A stretch of DNA of 64,000 nucleotides from Bacillota bacterium (GCA_030705955.1 JAUZPL010000009.1:24739-88738), one strand, 5' to 3'. Numbered from the stretch's first letter, positions 1 through 9,682 are shown. Notes: generated from the letters alone by a model not told the origin. Made by a program: numbers and translations.

Positions 1-2370
1 AATGATTTCATCACTATCAGAAATTTGCAAATAGCTAATTCTTTCCAACTTGCTTAAATAAGTAGATTGTAGCTGCTGCTGAATATCTGTTAATCTTTCT
101 AATAACTTTTCTCTCTTTTCTGTTTCATTGCCTCTTTCATAAAATTGTTGTTCATTTTCAACGTTTGCTTCTTGGAAAAGCTTTATTTTTTCACCTTCAA
201 TATGATGAATCTCTTGTTTTAACTGTTCCAAGTCTGTATTTATCTCGAATAACTTTTGCTGTTTTTCTTTGAAAAATGCCGACTTTTCTTGTTCCTCCTT
301 TAGCATATTTCTTAATACAAAGGCTATATTACTAACATTTAAATTTTGCTGATTTAGTAAAAATCGATTGACTATACATTGTAGCTCTTCTAAAAACTTT
401 CCCTTTTTCATTTTGAAGTTGTCTAAACGTTCTAGTAAAAGTCTTTTATCCTTCAAGATCGTTTTATATTGTTCAATTAGCAAAAAAGCTTCATATAAGA
501 AAGAATGTGCAATTGTCATAGGTATTTTTAATTGGGCACACATTTCTTTAAGACTATTTTTATATTTAATTGACTCTGACTCCCATTTTTCAAACTTTGA
601 AATTACTTTTTCATACTGAATAAGCTGCTGCTCTAATTTAATCCTTTGTACCTGCAATTCCTCTTTCAGTCGATCATCTAAAGCAATTTTTGTGTGAATC
701 AGAGACATATCTGTTTGGTGATATTCAGTAGATTCTAATTCCTTAGCAAGCCGTCTTTCTTCCTCAAGAAGATTAAGAAGTTCATTGTTCTTAAATACCT
801 TTTTAGGTGCTCTGCTTTTAAAAAAGAACATACCAACTGCAACAAGTAAAAACAATGCAACTAGTGATAAAGCTAGTTGATTAAATACTAAGCCGAATAC
901 AGCAGCTACAAATAAAATCAGCCCAAAGGAAAAAAGCTGGATTTGCTTTTGCTTTTTTAGGTTTTGAATATTGATTTTTTCTTGCTCTTCTATCTTTTTA
1001 TATAGGCTTATTTTTTCTTGTACTGTCTTTAATTCTATATCCAAGTTTCTTTTGTCATTACTTTTTAGTAATTGCTTTTCTACTATTGCTCTTTCATCAA
1101 TTGGGATCAATCTTGACTCAATATGACGGATATTCTCTTCAAATTCTTCAAGTTGTTTTTTCTCTTCATTAAACTGTATATCTAATTTTTCTTTTGTTTC
1201 ATTTAGGATTTTTCCCTGCTCAGACAGCTTAAGGACTTGATCCTTTATAAAGATGTTTGTGTTTATAGCTAACAATTCTTCTTCATTTATTGTTAGGTGG
1301 AGCTTTTCTTTTATTTCTTCAAGTTTGTCATTAAACTCTAATAGCTTTATTTCCTCCTGGTTTTGCTGTAAGTCTAGCTGTTCATATAGTGGAATTTGAT
1401 CAATCACCCCAAGTATGTCAGATTCAGCTTCTAATAGAGGCTGATTAGGCTTTACTAATTCAATTTCTTTCTTTAAATTTTCGGCTCTTTCTGAGAGACT
1501 TGAAATTTGGGCTTTCAAAGATGGAAGAAGTTGATGTAATCTTTCTAACTTTTCAATCCCTTTTGCAGGAAAGAAGAGTTTTTCCAACTTTTCTACTTCA
1601 TTTTCAATCCATCTTTCCTCCAAAACTAAAGGTTGGATTTTTTTCCACTCGCTTAGTTTATTGATTCTTCTCCCAATTTGCCTTAGAGAACCCTGTATTA
1701 GGTCCATTTCCTTTTGAAGTTCTTCCTTTAGTTTGACTAGTCTAGTATATTCCTGATTTTTTCTTGCTGCTTTCTTTAATTCTTCATTTAACTGGTGAAT
1801 AGCTAATAGCTTTTCATTTAATAAAGGTTTTTTTCCACCTGGCTTAAATCTATTATCCAATTCTTTTTGTATTTCCGTTTCAGTATATGATAAGCGTTCT
1901 GATCCTAGTGCACCCGCAGAAAATAGAAATTTACCTATTTCTTCTCTTTTCATTTGGTTAATGTTTTGTAGTCCATGTAGATTAAAAGAAAAAATTGATT
2001 GAAATAATCCTTTATCTACAGATGAAAGAAGCTGTTTTAGTAACTCTTCACCGCCTGTAGTTCCATTTTCTAATGTCACCGTTACATCCCCAGCAGCTGT
2101 CTTTCCTTTTACTCTCTCTATTACGGCATATCCATTGGAAGGAAAGATAACTCGCAGCTTACCACCATACTTTGAATGTAGTTTTGGTTCATATCTTAAT
2201 TCGTTTTGCGTTTTGGTTTGGAATCCAAATAATATTCCATGAATAAAGGACATGATGGTTGACTTTCCAGCTTCATTTTCACCATAGAAAATTTGAAAAT
2301 CTTTTATATTCTCGATATTTACATTTTCCAATTTTCCAAATCCGTATATGTACATGTCAATAATTTTCAA
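1..2370 (-). CDS. yhaN: YhaN-like SMC/Rad50-type ATPase (C-terminus beyond window edge)
   Basis: The reverse-strand frame from the TTG at 2370 stays open to base 1, so the last part of the protein is missing (790 codons seen; the B. subtilis homologue is about 960 aa). The product starts MKIIDMYIYGFGKLENV and has a Walker A motif GENEAGKST near residues 30-38. Long Glu/Lys/Gln-rich coiled coil follows, interrupted near residues 480-517 by two hydrophobic segments that look like a membrane hairpin. The TTG start is chosen because AGGAAAGGAGG lies just upstream. It begins 20 bp after yhaO, as expected for a Rad50/SbcC-like partner of the YhaO nuclease. The family role in DNA repair is from knowledge of homologues. 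Confidence 0.88.
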   Translation of the reverse strand, partial: MKIIDMYIYGFGKLENVNIENIKDFQIFYGENEAGKSTIMSFIHGILFGFQTKTQNELRYEPKLHSKYGGKLRVIFPSNGYAVIERVKGKTAAGDVTVTLENGTTGGEELLKQLLSSVDKGLFQSIFSFNLHGLQNINQMKREEIGKFLFSAGALGSERLSYTETEIQKELDNRFKPGGKKPLLNEKLLAIHQLNEELKKAARKNQEYTRLVKLKEELQKEMDLIQGSLRQIGRRINKLSEWKKIQPLVLEERWIENEVEKLEKLFFPAKGIEKLERLHQLLPSLKAQISSLSERAENLKKEIELVKPNQPLLEAESDILGVIDQIPLYEQLDLQQNQEEIKLLEFNDKLEEIKEKLHLTINEEELLAINTNIFIKDQVLKLSEQGKILNETKEKLDIQFNEEKKQLEEFEENIRHIESRLIPIDERAIVEKQLLKSNDKRNLDIELKTVQEKISLYKKIEEQEKINIQNLKKQKQIQLFSFGLILFVAAVFGLVFNQLALSLVALFLLVAVGMFFFKSRAPKKVFKNNELLNLLEEERRLAKELESTEYHQTDMSLIHTKIALDDRLKEELQVQRIKLEQQLIQYEKVISKFEKWESESIKYKNSLKEMCAQLKIPMTIAHSFLYEAFLLIEQYKTILKDKRLLLERLDNFKMKKGKFLEELQCIVNRFLLNQQNLNVSNIAFVLRNMLKEEQEKSAFFKEKQQKLFEINTDLEQLKQEIHHIEGEKIKLFQEANVENEQQFYERGNETEKREKLLERLTDIQQQLQSTYLSKLERISYLQISDSDEII

Positions 2371-2390
2371 AAAGCAACCTCCTTTCCTGA

Positions 2391-3611
2391 TTATGATTTA
2401 TAAAGTAAATTCAGTAATAATATCTCTGCCTTTTCAAGAAGCTGCACATGTTCATTACTTGTTAAGGAAGATAAGTATTTTCTGCCCATTTGATGGTGAT
2501 ATAGTGCTGACAAAGGAATCTCATCATATTCATAGTGGGCAACCGTATTTAGTAATTCACTATAGAATTCCGATTCCTTTTTTAAATTTTCTTTGCTTAC
2601 TATTTGATTTTGTTCCGCTATGATTTCTGTTACCCAAACAAAGGCATCTTCATCTTGCTCATTTTCCTGTAAAAGCTCTATTAACTCTGCTGCTAATGCT
2701 CTTCTTTCCTTATCATCTTCAAGTTCATGATTAAGTAAGGAAAGTGTTAACAATGTTCCCATTTTTTCTTTTCGGCAATCTTTTACTATTGCTTGGCATT
2801 TCTCCAAAACTTCATAAAAATTACGTAGCCCGGCTAAATCAATTTCAACATCTTCCCAAATAACATCTGAAGTTTCAATAAACTCAAGGCTAGTCTCAAA
2901 ATCAGAAAGGTTAACATGGTAGCATCCTTTTATTTCCTTTTCCTTTTTGTTTCGTCCTTGAATATTACCTGGGTAGATAATAGGAGGATTTTCCGATAAT
3001 ACTTTTCGTTTATGAATATGACCTAACGCCCAATAATGAAAATCCTTTTCAAGAAGTTCCTTTACGACAAATGGAGCATAGTTTCCATGCTCATTTTCCC
3101 CTTCTTCGTTACCATGTAGGATTCCAATATGATAGTCCGCATTTCCACTCTTTTGATAGTGAGTGATTTTTCTTTCATAAACATGTCTTTCTGGATAACT
3201 AAAACCATATAGGTTTACTCTCATCCCTTTTTTTGTTACTAGGGTCATACTCTCTACCTTATCAGTAAATATATGCACATTTGATGGCATCTCAAGGTGG
3301 ACCCAATCTCCACTTAAATGATCATGATTGCCATGAATAATATAAACAGGAATATCATGTTTCATTAGTTTGAGCATTTCAGTTCGAAGATGGGATTGTG
3401 CCTTTAAACTTCGATCCTCCCCATCAAATAAATCTCCAGCTAGAATAACAAAATCAACATTTTTTTTAATTGCTGCATTGGTCAGTTTCTTCAAGGCTTT
3501 AAATGTACTTTCTCTTAGCCTTTTTAAAATCGAAACTGGCAAATTCCTTAACCCAATCATTGGACTATCCAAATGCAAATCCGCAGCATGAATAAATGAA
3601 ATTTCTTTCAT
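2391..3611 (-). CDS. yhaO: YhaO metallophosphoesterase, SbcD/Mre11-like nuclease
   Basis: The 406-aa protein is an SbcD/Mre11-type calcineurin-like nuclease expected to use two metal ions. The phosphoesterase motifs are visible in order: HAADLHLDSP (residues 9-18), GDLFD (about 59), GNHDH (about 94), ILHGNEE and GHIHKR. The C-terminal 200 residues are acidic and helical and probably contact the ATPase partner. It is first of the yhaO-yhaN pair. B. subtilis carries yhaM next in this operon; that gene would lie beyond the window. The function in DNA end processing is inferred from the family. Confidence 0.93.
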   Translation of the reverse strand: MKEISFIHAADLHLDSPMIGLRNLPVSILKRLRESTFKALKKLTNAAIKKNVDFVILAGDLFDGEDRSLKAQSHLRTEMLKLMKHDIPVYIIHGNHDHLSGDWVHLEMPSNVHIFTDKVESMTLVTKKGMRVNLYGFSYPERHVYERKITHYQKSGNADYHIGILHGNEEGENEHGNYAPFVVKELLEKDFHYWALGHIHKRKVLSENPPIIYPGNIQGRNKKEKEIKGCYHVNLSDFETSLEFIETSDVIWEDVEIDLAGLRNFYEVLEKCQAIVKDCRKEKMGTLLTLSLLNHELEDDKERRALAAELIELLQENEQDEDAFVWVTEIIAEQNQIVSKENLKKESEFYSELLNTVAHYEYDEIPLSALYHHQMGRKYLSSLTSNEHVQLLEKAEILLLNLLYKS

Positions 3612-3694
3612 AGATTTTTCCTCTCATTGGCCTTTTTCTCTTATTGTAGCATCCCCAAAAAGCGAATGCACGTTCTATTGTGCTATTTTAAAAA

Positions 3695-3717
3695 ACAAGC
3701 GTTTAAAAAACGCTTGT
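3695..3717 (-). terminator. Intrinsic terminator downstream of yhaQ-yhaP
   Basis: A perfect 10-bp stem (ACAAGCGTTT/AAACGCTTGT, 3-nt loop) is followed on the minus strand by a T-rich run (bases 3694 to 3684). It lies 15 bp past the yhaP stop and separates it from yhaO. Confidence 0.85.
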
Positions 3718-3731
3718 AAATGGTGTGAAAA

Positions 3732-4985
3732 TCATTTTTCCTTTGTTAGCTGCAAAGCTTTTTTAATATCTTTATATGAATTTGATTTTCCATACATGAG
3801 AACCCCGCCCCTATAGACACGTGCACCAAAAATGGCTAGAACAATGATAGTAGCTAAAAGAATAGCAATTCCAATAAAGGATTCCCAAAACGGAATGCTA
3901 AGCATCCCAACACGAAGGAACATAATCATGGGTGTAAAGAATGGAATATAAGATGTAATGGTTATAAAGGAAGAATCGGGTTTTCCAAGGCCAAACATTG
4001 CAATCATAAATCCTGCCACTACCAGCATGGTCATTGGAGTAATCATTTGTTGAACATCCTCTATTCTGCTAACAAGAGAACCTAAAAATGCTGCCAATGT
4101 GGCATATAGGAAATAACCAAGAATAAAGAAAATCACAGCAAAAACAATCGTTTCAACTGGAATATGCTCAAAACCAAATGCTTCAAAAAATCCGCCTTTT
4201 AATGTACTCATATTTTGTTTTATAGAAGCATAGCTGACAGAAAGAAAAATGGCGAGCTGGGTTAGACTCAATAAACCGATCCCCAAAATCTTCGCAAACA
4301 TTTGGGTGATAGGTGAAACACTCGAAATTAAAATTTCCATCACTCTCGATGATTTTTCTGTCGCAACTTCCATTGCAATCATATTTGCATACATGATCAC
4401 TGCAAAATAAATAACAAATAACAGAACATACACAAGGCCTCTGGCCTGATTTAATTGTTCTTCCGTCTTTGCATTTTTCTCAAGTGCTACTTTATTAAAG
4501 GAAACTGGCTCATATAGTTTTTGAAGCTGCATTGGTGTCAAGTTCATTTGTGAGGCCGTTAACATTGTTTTCAATTGCTGAAGCCCTGTTTGCAGATCTG
4601 TATAAATGGAGGAATCTGCAATACTCATCGCTTTATAGGTAGCCACAGGCATTTTTTGTTCATTAAGCCTTAATTGAATCAGCCCTTTATAATTCCCCTT
4701 TTCAACTGCTTTTTCAGCTGAATTTATGTCTCCATTATACGGTACAAGTTTTATATCCTTGTTTATCCTTTCAAGTTGTTTTTTAAATGGTTTAAAAAGA
4801 GAATTGGTTTCATCCAATACAACAACGGTATCCTTCCCACCATTTTTATCAAATGTTTGAATAATTTTATTAAAATTTGTGAGTCCTAAAACAATAAGGA
4901 TCGTAATAATGGTTGTAGTAATAAATGATTTTGTTTTTAACTTGGTTAAATACGTATGCCAAAATATGATCCAAAAGCTATTCAA
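3732..4985 (-). CDS. yhaP: ABC transporter permease, NatB/YhaP type
   Basis: This is a 417-aa membrane component of an ABC-2-type exporter related to NatB and YhaP. There is one TM segment near residues 20-40, an extracytoplasmic region to about residue 185, then about five TM segments (for example around AGLVYVLLFVIYFAVIMYAN and the hydrophobic C-terminal third). An in-frame GTG lies at 4994, but AGGTG sits 6 nt before the TTG at 4985, giving MNSFWIIFWHTYLTKLK, so I chose the TTG. The gene overlaps the end of yhaQ by 8 bp, which implies translational coupling. Substrate is unknown; sodium or a drug is suggested only by family. Confidence 0.88.
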   Translation of the reverse strand: MNSFWIIFWHTYLTKLKTKSFITTTIITILIVLGLTNFNKIIQTFDKNGGKDTVVVLDETNSLFKPFKKQLERINKDIKLVPYNGDINSAEKAVEKGNYKGLIQLRLNEQKMPVATYKAMSIADSSIYTDLQTGLQQLKTMLTASQMNLTPMQLQKLYEPVSFNKVALEKNAKTEEQLNQARGLVYVLLFVIYFAVIMYANMIAMEVATEKSSRVMEILISSVSPITQMFAKILGIGLLSLTQLAIFLSVSYASIKQNMSTLKGGFFEAFGFEHIPVETIVFAVIFFILGYFLYATLAAFLGSLVSRIEDVQQMITPMTMLVVAGFMIAMFGLGKPDSSFITITSYIPFFTPMIMFLRVGMLSIPFWESFIGIAILLATIIVLAIFGARVYRGGVLMYGKSNSYKDIKKALQLTKEK

Positions 4986-5877
4986 ATGAATCACCTACTT
5001 TTTCAATGAATATATCATTTAAAGAGGGCTCTTCAAGGGCAAATTTTCTTATAAAGCCCTTCTTAACCACTTCACTAAGTATATGTTCAGCATCCTCTTC
5101 TCCTTCTATTTGTAGGTGAATACCTTCAGTAGTTGTTTTCCCTTTCAATACTCCAGGGAAGTTTTTTAACCACTCCAAAGAAAAGTCAGTATGAATAATC
5201 AGATTCTTTTTCCCAAAAGCTCTCTTTATTTCTTTTAGGGATCCATGGACAATGGTCTTTCCTTTATGCAAAATACACAGATGTTCGCACATTTCCTCAA
5301 CATGCTCCATCCGGTGACTGGAAAAAACGATTGTGGTTCCATTTTCCTTTAAAAATATGACTGCCTCTTTTAAGAGCTCGACATTAATTGGATCAAGCCC
5401 GCTAAAAGGCTCGTCAAGAATCAACAGCTTTGGCTTGTGAATAACAGCCGCAATAAATTGGATTTTCTGCTGATTTCCTTTTGATAATTCCTCTACTTTT
5501 TTATTCTCATATTCAGGAATTTTGAAACGATTTAGCCAGTATTTTAACTCTAATAAAGCAACATCCTTCCGCATGCCTCTAAGTCTTGCGAGATAAACAA
5601 GTTGCTCTTTTACCCTCAACTTTGGATATAATCCTCTTTCTTCCGGAAGGTATCCGATTAGATTACCAGTTCCATAATTAATGGTTTTCCCATCCCACGT
5701 TATTCTACCTTCACTTGGGTCTAATAAACCTAATATCATTCGAAATGTGGTTGTTTTACCTGCTCCATTTGCACCTAAAAAACCGAACATTTCTTTCTCT
5801 GGAATGGTAAGTGATAAATCCTGAACAGCAGTAAACTGACCAAACCGTTTTGAAACATGCTCAAGCATTAATGCCAT
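4978..5877 (-). CDS. yhaQ: ABC transporter ATP-binding protein, NatA/YhaQ type
   Basis: A 299-aa cytoplasmic ATPase that pairs with the overlapping permease. Visible motifs are Walker A GANGAGKTTT (about residues 37-46), the signature LSKGNQQK, Walker B LLILDEPFSGLDP and the switch His in SSHRMEH. The C-terminal 80 residues form an accessory domain seen in NatA-like exporters. The second ATG (5877) is preferred because AAGGAG is 7 nt upstream; the first ATG at 5883 would be only 1 nt from it. Substrate is not deducible. Confidence 0.92.
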   Translation of the reverse strand: MALMLEHVSKRFGQFTAVQDLSLTIPEKEMFGFLGANGAGKTTTFRMILGLLDPSEGRITWDGKTINYGTGNLIGYLPEERGLYPKLRVKEQLVYLARLRGMRKDVALLELKYWLNRFKIPEYENKKVEELSKGNQQKIQFIAAVIHKPKLLILDEPFSGLDPINVELLKEAVIFLKENGTTIVFSSHRMEHVEEMCEHLCILHKGKTIVHGSLKEIKRAFGKKNLIIHTDFSLEWLKNFPGVLKGKTTTEGIHLQIEGEEDAEHILSEVVKKGFIRKFALEEPSLNDIFIEKVGDSFE

Positions 5878-5971
5878 TCTCATGCTCCTTTCTCCTGTTT
5901 AAAATAATTTTGCGGAATTTATGAAATTGTGCAAAAATAGGGATATACTTCTTTCTAAGGTGGGGGAATAC

Positions 5972-6157
5972 ATGAATACTTATAAACTAACTGCTTTTCA
6001 GCCAAATGGCGAGAAATTATTAGATGAATCTTTTCAAGCAGGTGATGATTCCGCTGCAAAAGAAATTGGAATACAACTATTAATTGAAAAAGATCTATTA
6101 AATGCAACCCATCGATGTGTCTCATCTAAAGGAAAATTGTTATTATTCCACTCATAA
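5972..6157 (+). CDS. yhzC: YhzC-like small protein
   Basis: A 61-aa protein (MNTYKLTAFQPNGEKLLDES...) with an AAGGTGGGGGAA ribosome site just before the ATG. It has no TM segment or metal motif. It occupies the position of yhzC in B. subtilis, between yhaQ and yhaR and on the opposite strand. Function is unknown. A longer reading frame starting at 5921 exists but has no ribosome-binding site. Confidence 0.8.
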   Translation: MNTYKLTAFQPNGEKLLDESFQAGDDSAAKEIGIQLLIEKDLLNATHRCVSSKGKLLLFHS

Positions 6158-6164
6158 TGTAAAG

Positions 6165-6184
6165 AAAGAAGCAATGGCTTCTTT
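6165..6184. terminator. Bidirectional terminator between yhzC and yhaR
   Basis: AAAGAAGC/GCTTCTTT with a 4-nt loop, followed by T's on the plus strand and preceded by an A-rich run, so it can serve both convergent genes. Confidence 0.75.
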
Positions 6185-6186
6185 TT

Positions 6187-6978
6187 TTATTTTCCTAAAA
6201 AATGAGGAGATCTTTTTTCAATAAATGCCCTTATTCCTTCCTGATGATCGTAGGATTGGTGCATTTTTTGCTGTCCATATTTCTCAAGTTCCAAAATTTT
6301 AAGAAGTTGCGGTCTATTTTTTTCAGCTAAGATCTTCTTTGTTTTAATCATTGCTTGTATTGGGCGCTCCAACCAATCAGAGATTCTTGTCTCCAATGAT
6401 TCATGTAGATTTCCTTTAGAGATTTCCTGAATCAACCCCAATTGTAGCGCTTCTTCTGCATTCATTACTTTTCCATCCCAAATTAATTGCTTCGCTTTCA
6501 CTTCACCCAATCTTTTTTCCAAGAAAAAATGACCTCCACCATCTGGAACTAGACCAATCCCAATAAAGTTCATCGCTAATTTACTAGATTCATCAGCAAT
6601 TATATAATCAGTGGCAAGTGCCAAGCAAAATCCTAGACCTGCAGCAGCACCCTTCACTGCACTAATTGTCAGTTTTGGAATGCTGTATAAGGTTACAATC
6701 AACTCATTTATGCAATCCATAATGAAAAGAAAGTCATTTTCATCTTGAAGGGAGATCATTGACTTAATGTCTCCTCCTGCGGAAAAAGCTTTGCCATTCC
6801 CTGTTAAGACTACAATATCCACTTCATCAGAAACACAAATTTCCTTTAACTTATACGTAAGACCTCTAAGTAATTCAACATCCAAAGCATTTAGTGCTTC
6901 TGGACGATTCATTTCCAGCGTTGCAACACGCCCATTTATTTTTACATTTACCTTATCTGTAACAAAATTGTCCTTCAC
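6187..6978 (-). CDS. yhaR: Enoyl-CoA hydratase/isomerase family protein
   Basis: A 263-aa crotonase-fold protein. The oxyanion-hole segments are visible as GNGKAFSAGGDIKSM (about residues 61-75) and GAAAGLGFCLALATD (about 110-124). The GLVPDGGGHFFL stretch is also typical, though the family's catalytic Glu is not at its usual place in the GG(G)H segment. It could hydrate enoyl-CoA in fatty-acid or branched-chain acid breakdown. The GTG start is preceded by GGGAGGATTAGTA. It lies between yhzC and hemZ as in B. subtilis. The specific substrate cannot be told from sequence. Confidence 0.9.
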   Translation of the reverse strand: MKDNFVTDKVNVKINGRVATLEMNRPEALNALDVELLRGLTYKLKEICVSDEVDIVVLTGNGKAFSAGGDIKSMISLQDENDFLFIMDCINELIVTLYSIPKLTISAVKGAAAGLGFCLALATDYIIADESSKLAMNFIGIGLVPDGGGHFFLEKRLGEVKAKQLIWDGKVMNAEEALQLGLIQEISKGNLHESLETRISDWLERPIQAMIKTKKILAEKNRPQLLKILELEKYGQQKMHQSYDHQEGIRAFIEKRSPHFLGK

Positions 6979-7078
6979 TACTAATCCTCCCTTATCCTCA
7001 TCTATCCACTTATCATTATAATTGGAAATCTTAGGATTAAGAATAAAAATTTACTAAAAGTAAAAAATCCCCTACCAA

Positions 7079-8590
7079 CTAGGCAAGGGTACTTTCTTCT
7101 GAAAATAACTCATCTAAAATTTTTATTTTTTGATCTGTGTATGCCATAAAACCATCATTATAGGATTTAGGATCCTTCGGATTTACAAAATGCGTAATCT
7201 CACCTGTTAATGGATGTATAAATTTACTTGATGCTCCGCACCCAAGCCCGATAATAGTTTGCAGCTCTTCCATAATCATCATATTATAGATACTTTCTTG
7301 AGTAGGAAGAGAATAACCAACATTTTCAAGATTACCTAATATATTCTTTTGACGATACAAATAATAAGGTACATAACCATGACTTTGAGTCCATTCTTCA
7401 GCACGATTCATCATTTTTTCTACTTCACTTCGGTCCGCCACCTTGTATTTTTCCTTATTCTTGGTCATTTCAGATGCACGTTTAAATGATAAAGTATGGA
7501 CAGTTAAGGATTCGGGCATGAGTTTCTCAGTTTCAGAAAGTGAATACGAAAATTCCTTTAACCCTTCTCCAGGCAGACCAATAATTAAATCCATATTGAT
7601 ATTGTTCATACCCATTTCTCGTGCAAGATGGAATTTATCAATTGTTTCCGTAACAGTATGGTGACGGCCAATTGCCTTTAATGTTTCTTGTATATAAGAC
7701 TGGGGATTAATACTAATTCTGTCAATATTCCACTTTTTAAGAATTTCAATTTTTTCAGGTGTTATTGTATCGGGTCGCCCTGCTTCTACTGTAATCTCGC
7801 GAATATTCTTCACATCTGGGAAGGAAGAAACCATTTCCTCGTAAAGCATATCCATTTCTTCGGCTGTGATACTTGTTGGAGTTCCTCCACCGAAATAGAC
7901 AGTAGTAATCCTAATCCCTTTTTTCTTCAACCATGAACCAACTTTTTTCATTTCAAAGTGAAGACCACCTAGAAAAGAATCCACTGAACCTTGACGACCA
8001 TTAATTGCATAGGCAGGGAATGTACAATAGGCACATTTTGTAGGACAAAAAGGAATGCCAATATAGATGCTAACCTCTTTTTTTAGTGAATAAAGGTCCG
8101 GTACGACTGTAAGCTGCCGATCAACAATTTCCTGCATTAGTTTAATTTTTTCATTTGTAATTAAATAATCATCCTTGAGTTCGCGGTGGGCAACCTCCAT
8201 GGGAATCCCCTCTTGGACTTTACGATGGAGTAATTTTGTGGGACGAACGCCTGTTAAAATCCCCCACTTTTGTACTATTCCTGTCCAGTCCTGTAGCACT
8301 GTTAAATATACATGGGAAACAGCACTTTTTACTTGCTTGAATTTTTCTTTTTCGTTTTTAAACTGTTTTAATTCCTTTTGATAGTTAGTGGAATGTGTTT
8401 TTCCTTCTCTATCCATTAGATTTGCCGAAACAGAAATCGTCTCTTCTGTTTTTACATTAAATTTAATTTTTAAATGAGCATCCATAACCTCTTTCATATA
8501 TATATTTGACTCTTCAAAAAACAAGTTTGCAATCAACTGAAGAGGTCGAACAAAACGTTCATCATCAAGTCCAACAATTGAAATATTCAA
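7079..8590 (-). CDS. hemZ: HemZ, coproporphyrinogen III oxidase-like radical SAM protein
   Basis: A 503-aa radical SAM protein of the HemN/HemZ group. The cluster-binding motif appears as PFCPTKCAYCTFP (CX3CX2C, near residue 185), followed by VYFGGGTPTS and the GLPGE turn. An N-terminal domain of about 170 residues with GILTGVRPTKLLHR distinguishes HemZ from HemW/HemN. I chose the TTG at 8590 (MNISIVGLDDERFVRPLQ): GAAGGGTG lies 7 nt upstream, whereas the in-frame GTG at 8599 is inside that ribosome site. HemZ is thought to act in anaerobic haem synthesis; whether it oxidises coproporphyrinogen is unsettled for the family. Confidence 0.93.
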   Translation of the reverse strand: MNISIVGLDDERFVRPLQLIANLFFEESNIYMKEVMDAHLKIKFNVKTEETISVSANLMDREGKTHSTNYQKELKQFKNEKEKFKQVKSAVSHVYLTVLQDWTGIVQKWGILTGVRPTKLLHRKVQEGIPMEVAHRELKDDYLITNEKIKLMQEIVDRQLTVVPDLYSLKKEVSIYIGIPFCPTKCAYCTFPAYAINGRQGSVDSFLGGLHFEMKKVGSWLKKKGIRITTVYFGGGTPTSITAEEMDMLYEEMVSSFPDVKNIREITVEAGRPDTITPEKIEILKKWNIDRISINPQSYIQETLKAIGRHHTVTETIDKFHLAREMGMNNINMDLIIGLPGEGLKEFSYSLSETEKLMPESLTVHTLSFKRASEMTKNKEKYKVADRSEVEKMMNRAEEWTQSHGYVPYYLYRQKNILGNLENVGYSLPTQESIYNMMIMEELQTIIGLGCGASSKFIHPLTGEITHFVNPKDPKSYNDGFMAYTDQKIKILDELFSEESTLA

Positions 8591-8673
8591 AAAAATCACC
8601 CTTCAAATTATACTTATTTAAGAATAACGAAACATGAAAACAAGGTCAATACTGGGAAACGTGGATAAAATAA

Positions 8674-8701
8674 AAGATATCATAGAATTCTATGATATCT
8701 T
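8674..8701 (-). terminator. Terminator of yhaX (28-bp perfect palindrome)
   Basis: AAGATATCATAGAATTCTATGATATCTT is a perfect palindrome 10 bp past the yhaX stop. On the minus strand it is followed by TTTATTTTAT, so an intrinsic terminator is likely despite the AT-rich stem. Confidence 0.7.
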
Positions 8702-8710
8702 GTTCAATGT

Positions 8711-9580
8711 CTATTTTTTTATAATGTTCATTTTTCTCAAAAATTCAATTGGTTGTTGTTTACGGAAATGCTCCTTAACCATATAGGCTACGCCATGTTC
8801 ATTTTCCGAACGTGTAATCCAGTCTGCAGCTTTTTTCACCTCAACATTTGCATTCCCCATCGCAACACCTAGCCCGACTTCCTTAATCATTGGAATATCA
8901 TCTAAGCTGTCACCAATTACAACCATTTCATTTTTAGAAATACCAAGATGGCTACCAAGATAAAGCAAGCTATTAAGTTTTGAAACTCCTGCCGGAACAA
9001 TATCAAGCCTTAAGGAGTCAAGTTCAATCACTTCAATTTCCGTAAACATCTTGTTCAATGCTTTTTTCACATCTTGTAAATCAGAATTTTCTTCAAAGTA
9101 AATTTCAATTTTAGTTGGGGTTATAGGCTGGTCATGTAAGGTTTCACTCAGTGAAGAAACAAATTGCTGTGAATAAAAGACTGGATCCCCCGATGTAAAT
9201 ACGGTTTTAGCTAATAAATTATTATTGATCTTTAACTTATTCGACAAGGAAAATTGTTCATTTACCAGTCGTATTTGACACTGAAATTCTTCTAAAAATC
9301 TTACCGTATCATACGTAACGATTTCATTTATTCTTTTTACATAAATCGGTTTTTCATAAGCACTAGAAATATATGCCCCTTGATGAGTAACAAGAGGTGT
9401 TTTTATTTTTAAAGCTCTAGCCACCTTTCTGGCTGAAGCGAAACTTCTTGATGTAACCAATGTGACAAGAATTCCTTTTTGTCCAACATATTCAATGGCA
9501 TCCCTGGTTGATTTGTGGATCTTACCATTGGATTGGAGAAGCGTTCCATCAATATTTAATGCGAGTAAGCGATAAATCAT
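8711..9580 (-). CDS. yhaX: Cof-type HAD-superfamily protein, YhaX-like, with altered nucleophile
   Basis: A 289-aa protein with the Cof-type HAD layout: motif I at residues 7-14 (ALNIDGTL), motif II VTLVTSR, a C2 cap domain, and motif III/IV in MVVIGDSLDDIPM. The first Asp of DxDGT, the phosphoryl-accepting nucleophile, is Asn here (codon AAT); the second Asp and GDSLDD are kept. This suggests a weak, altered or absent phosphatase activity. In B. subtilis yhaX sits beside hemZ and is a sporulation-associated gene. The ribosome site is a G-rich stretch about 9 nt before the ATG. Confidence 0.88.
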   Translation of the reverse strand: MIYRLLALNIDGTLLQSNGKIHKSTRDAIEYVGQKGILVTLVTSRSFASARKVARALKIKTPLVTHQGAYISSAYEKPIYVKRINEIVTYDTVRFLEEFQCQIRLVNEQFSLSNKLKINNNLLAKTVFTSGDPVFYSQQFVSSLSETLHDQPITPTKIEIYFEENSDLQDVKKALNKMFTEIEVIELDSLRLDIVPAGVSKLNSLLYLGSHLGISKNEMVVIGDSLDDIPMIKEVGLGVAMGNANVEVKKAADWITRSENEHGVAYMVKEHFRKQQPIEFLRKMNIIKK

Positions 9581-9682
9581 TTTGTTGCCCCCTGTTCATG
9601 GTGAAATTATCCTTATATCACTTTTATGATTTTTTTTACCGTAATAGAACATGGGGATAAAGCTTATCTTAAAAAAAGAAGA

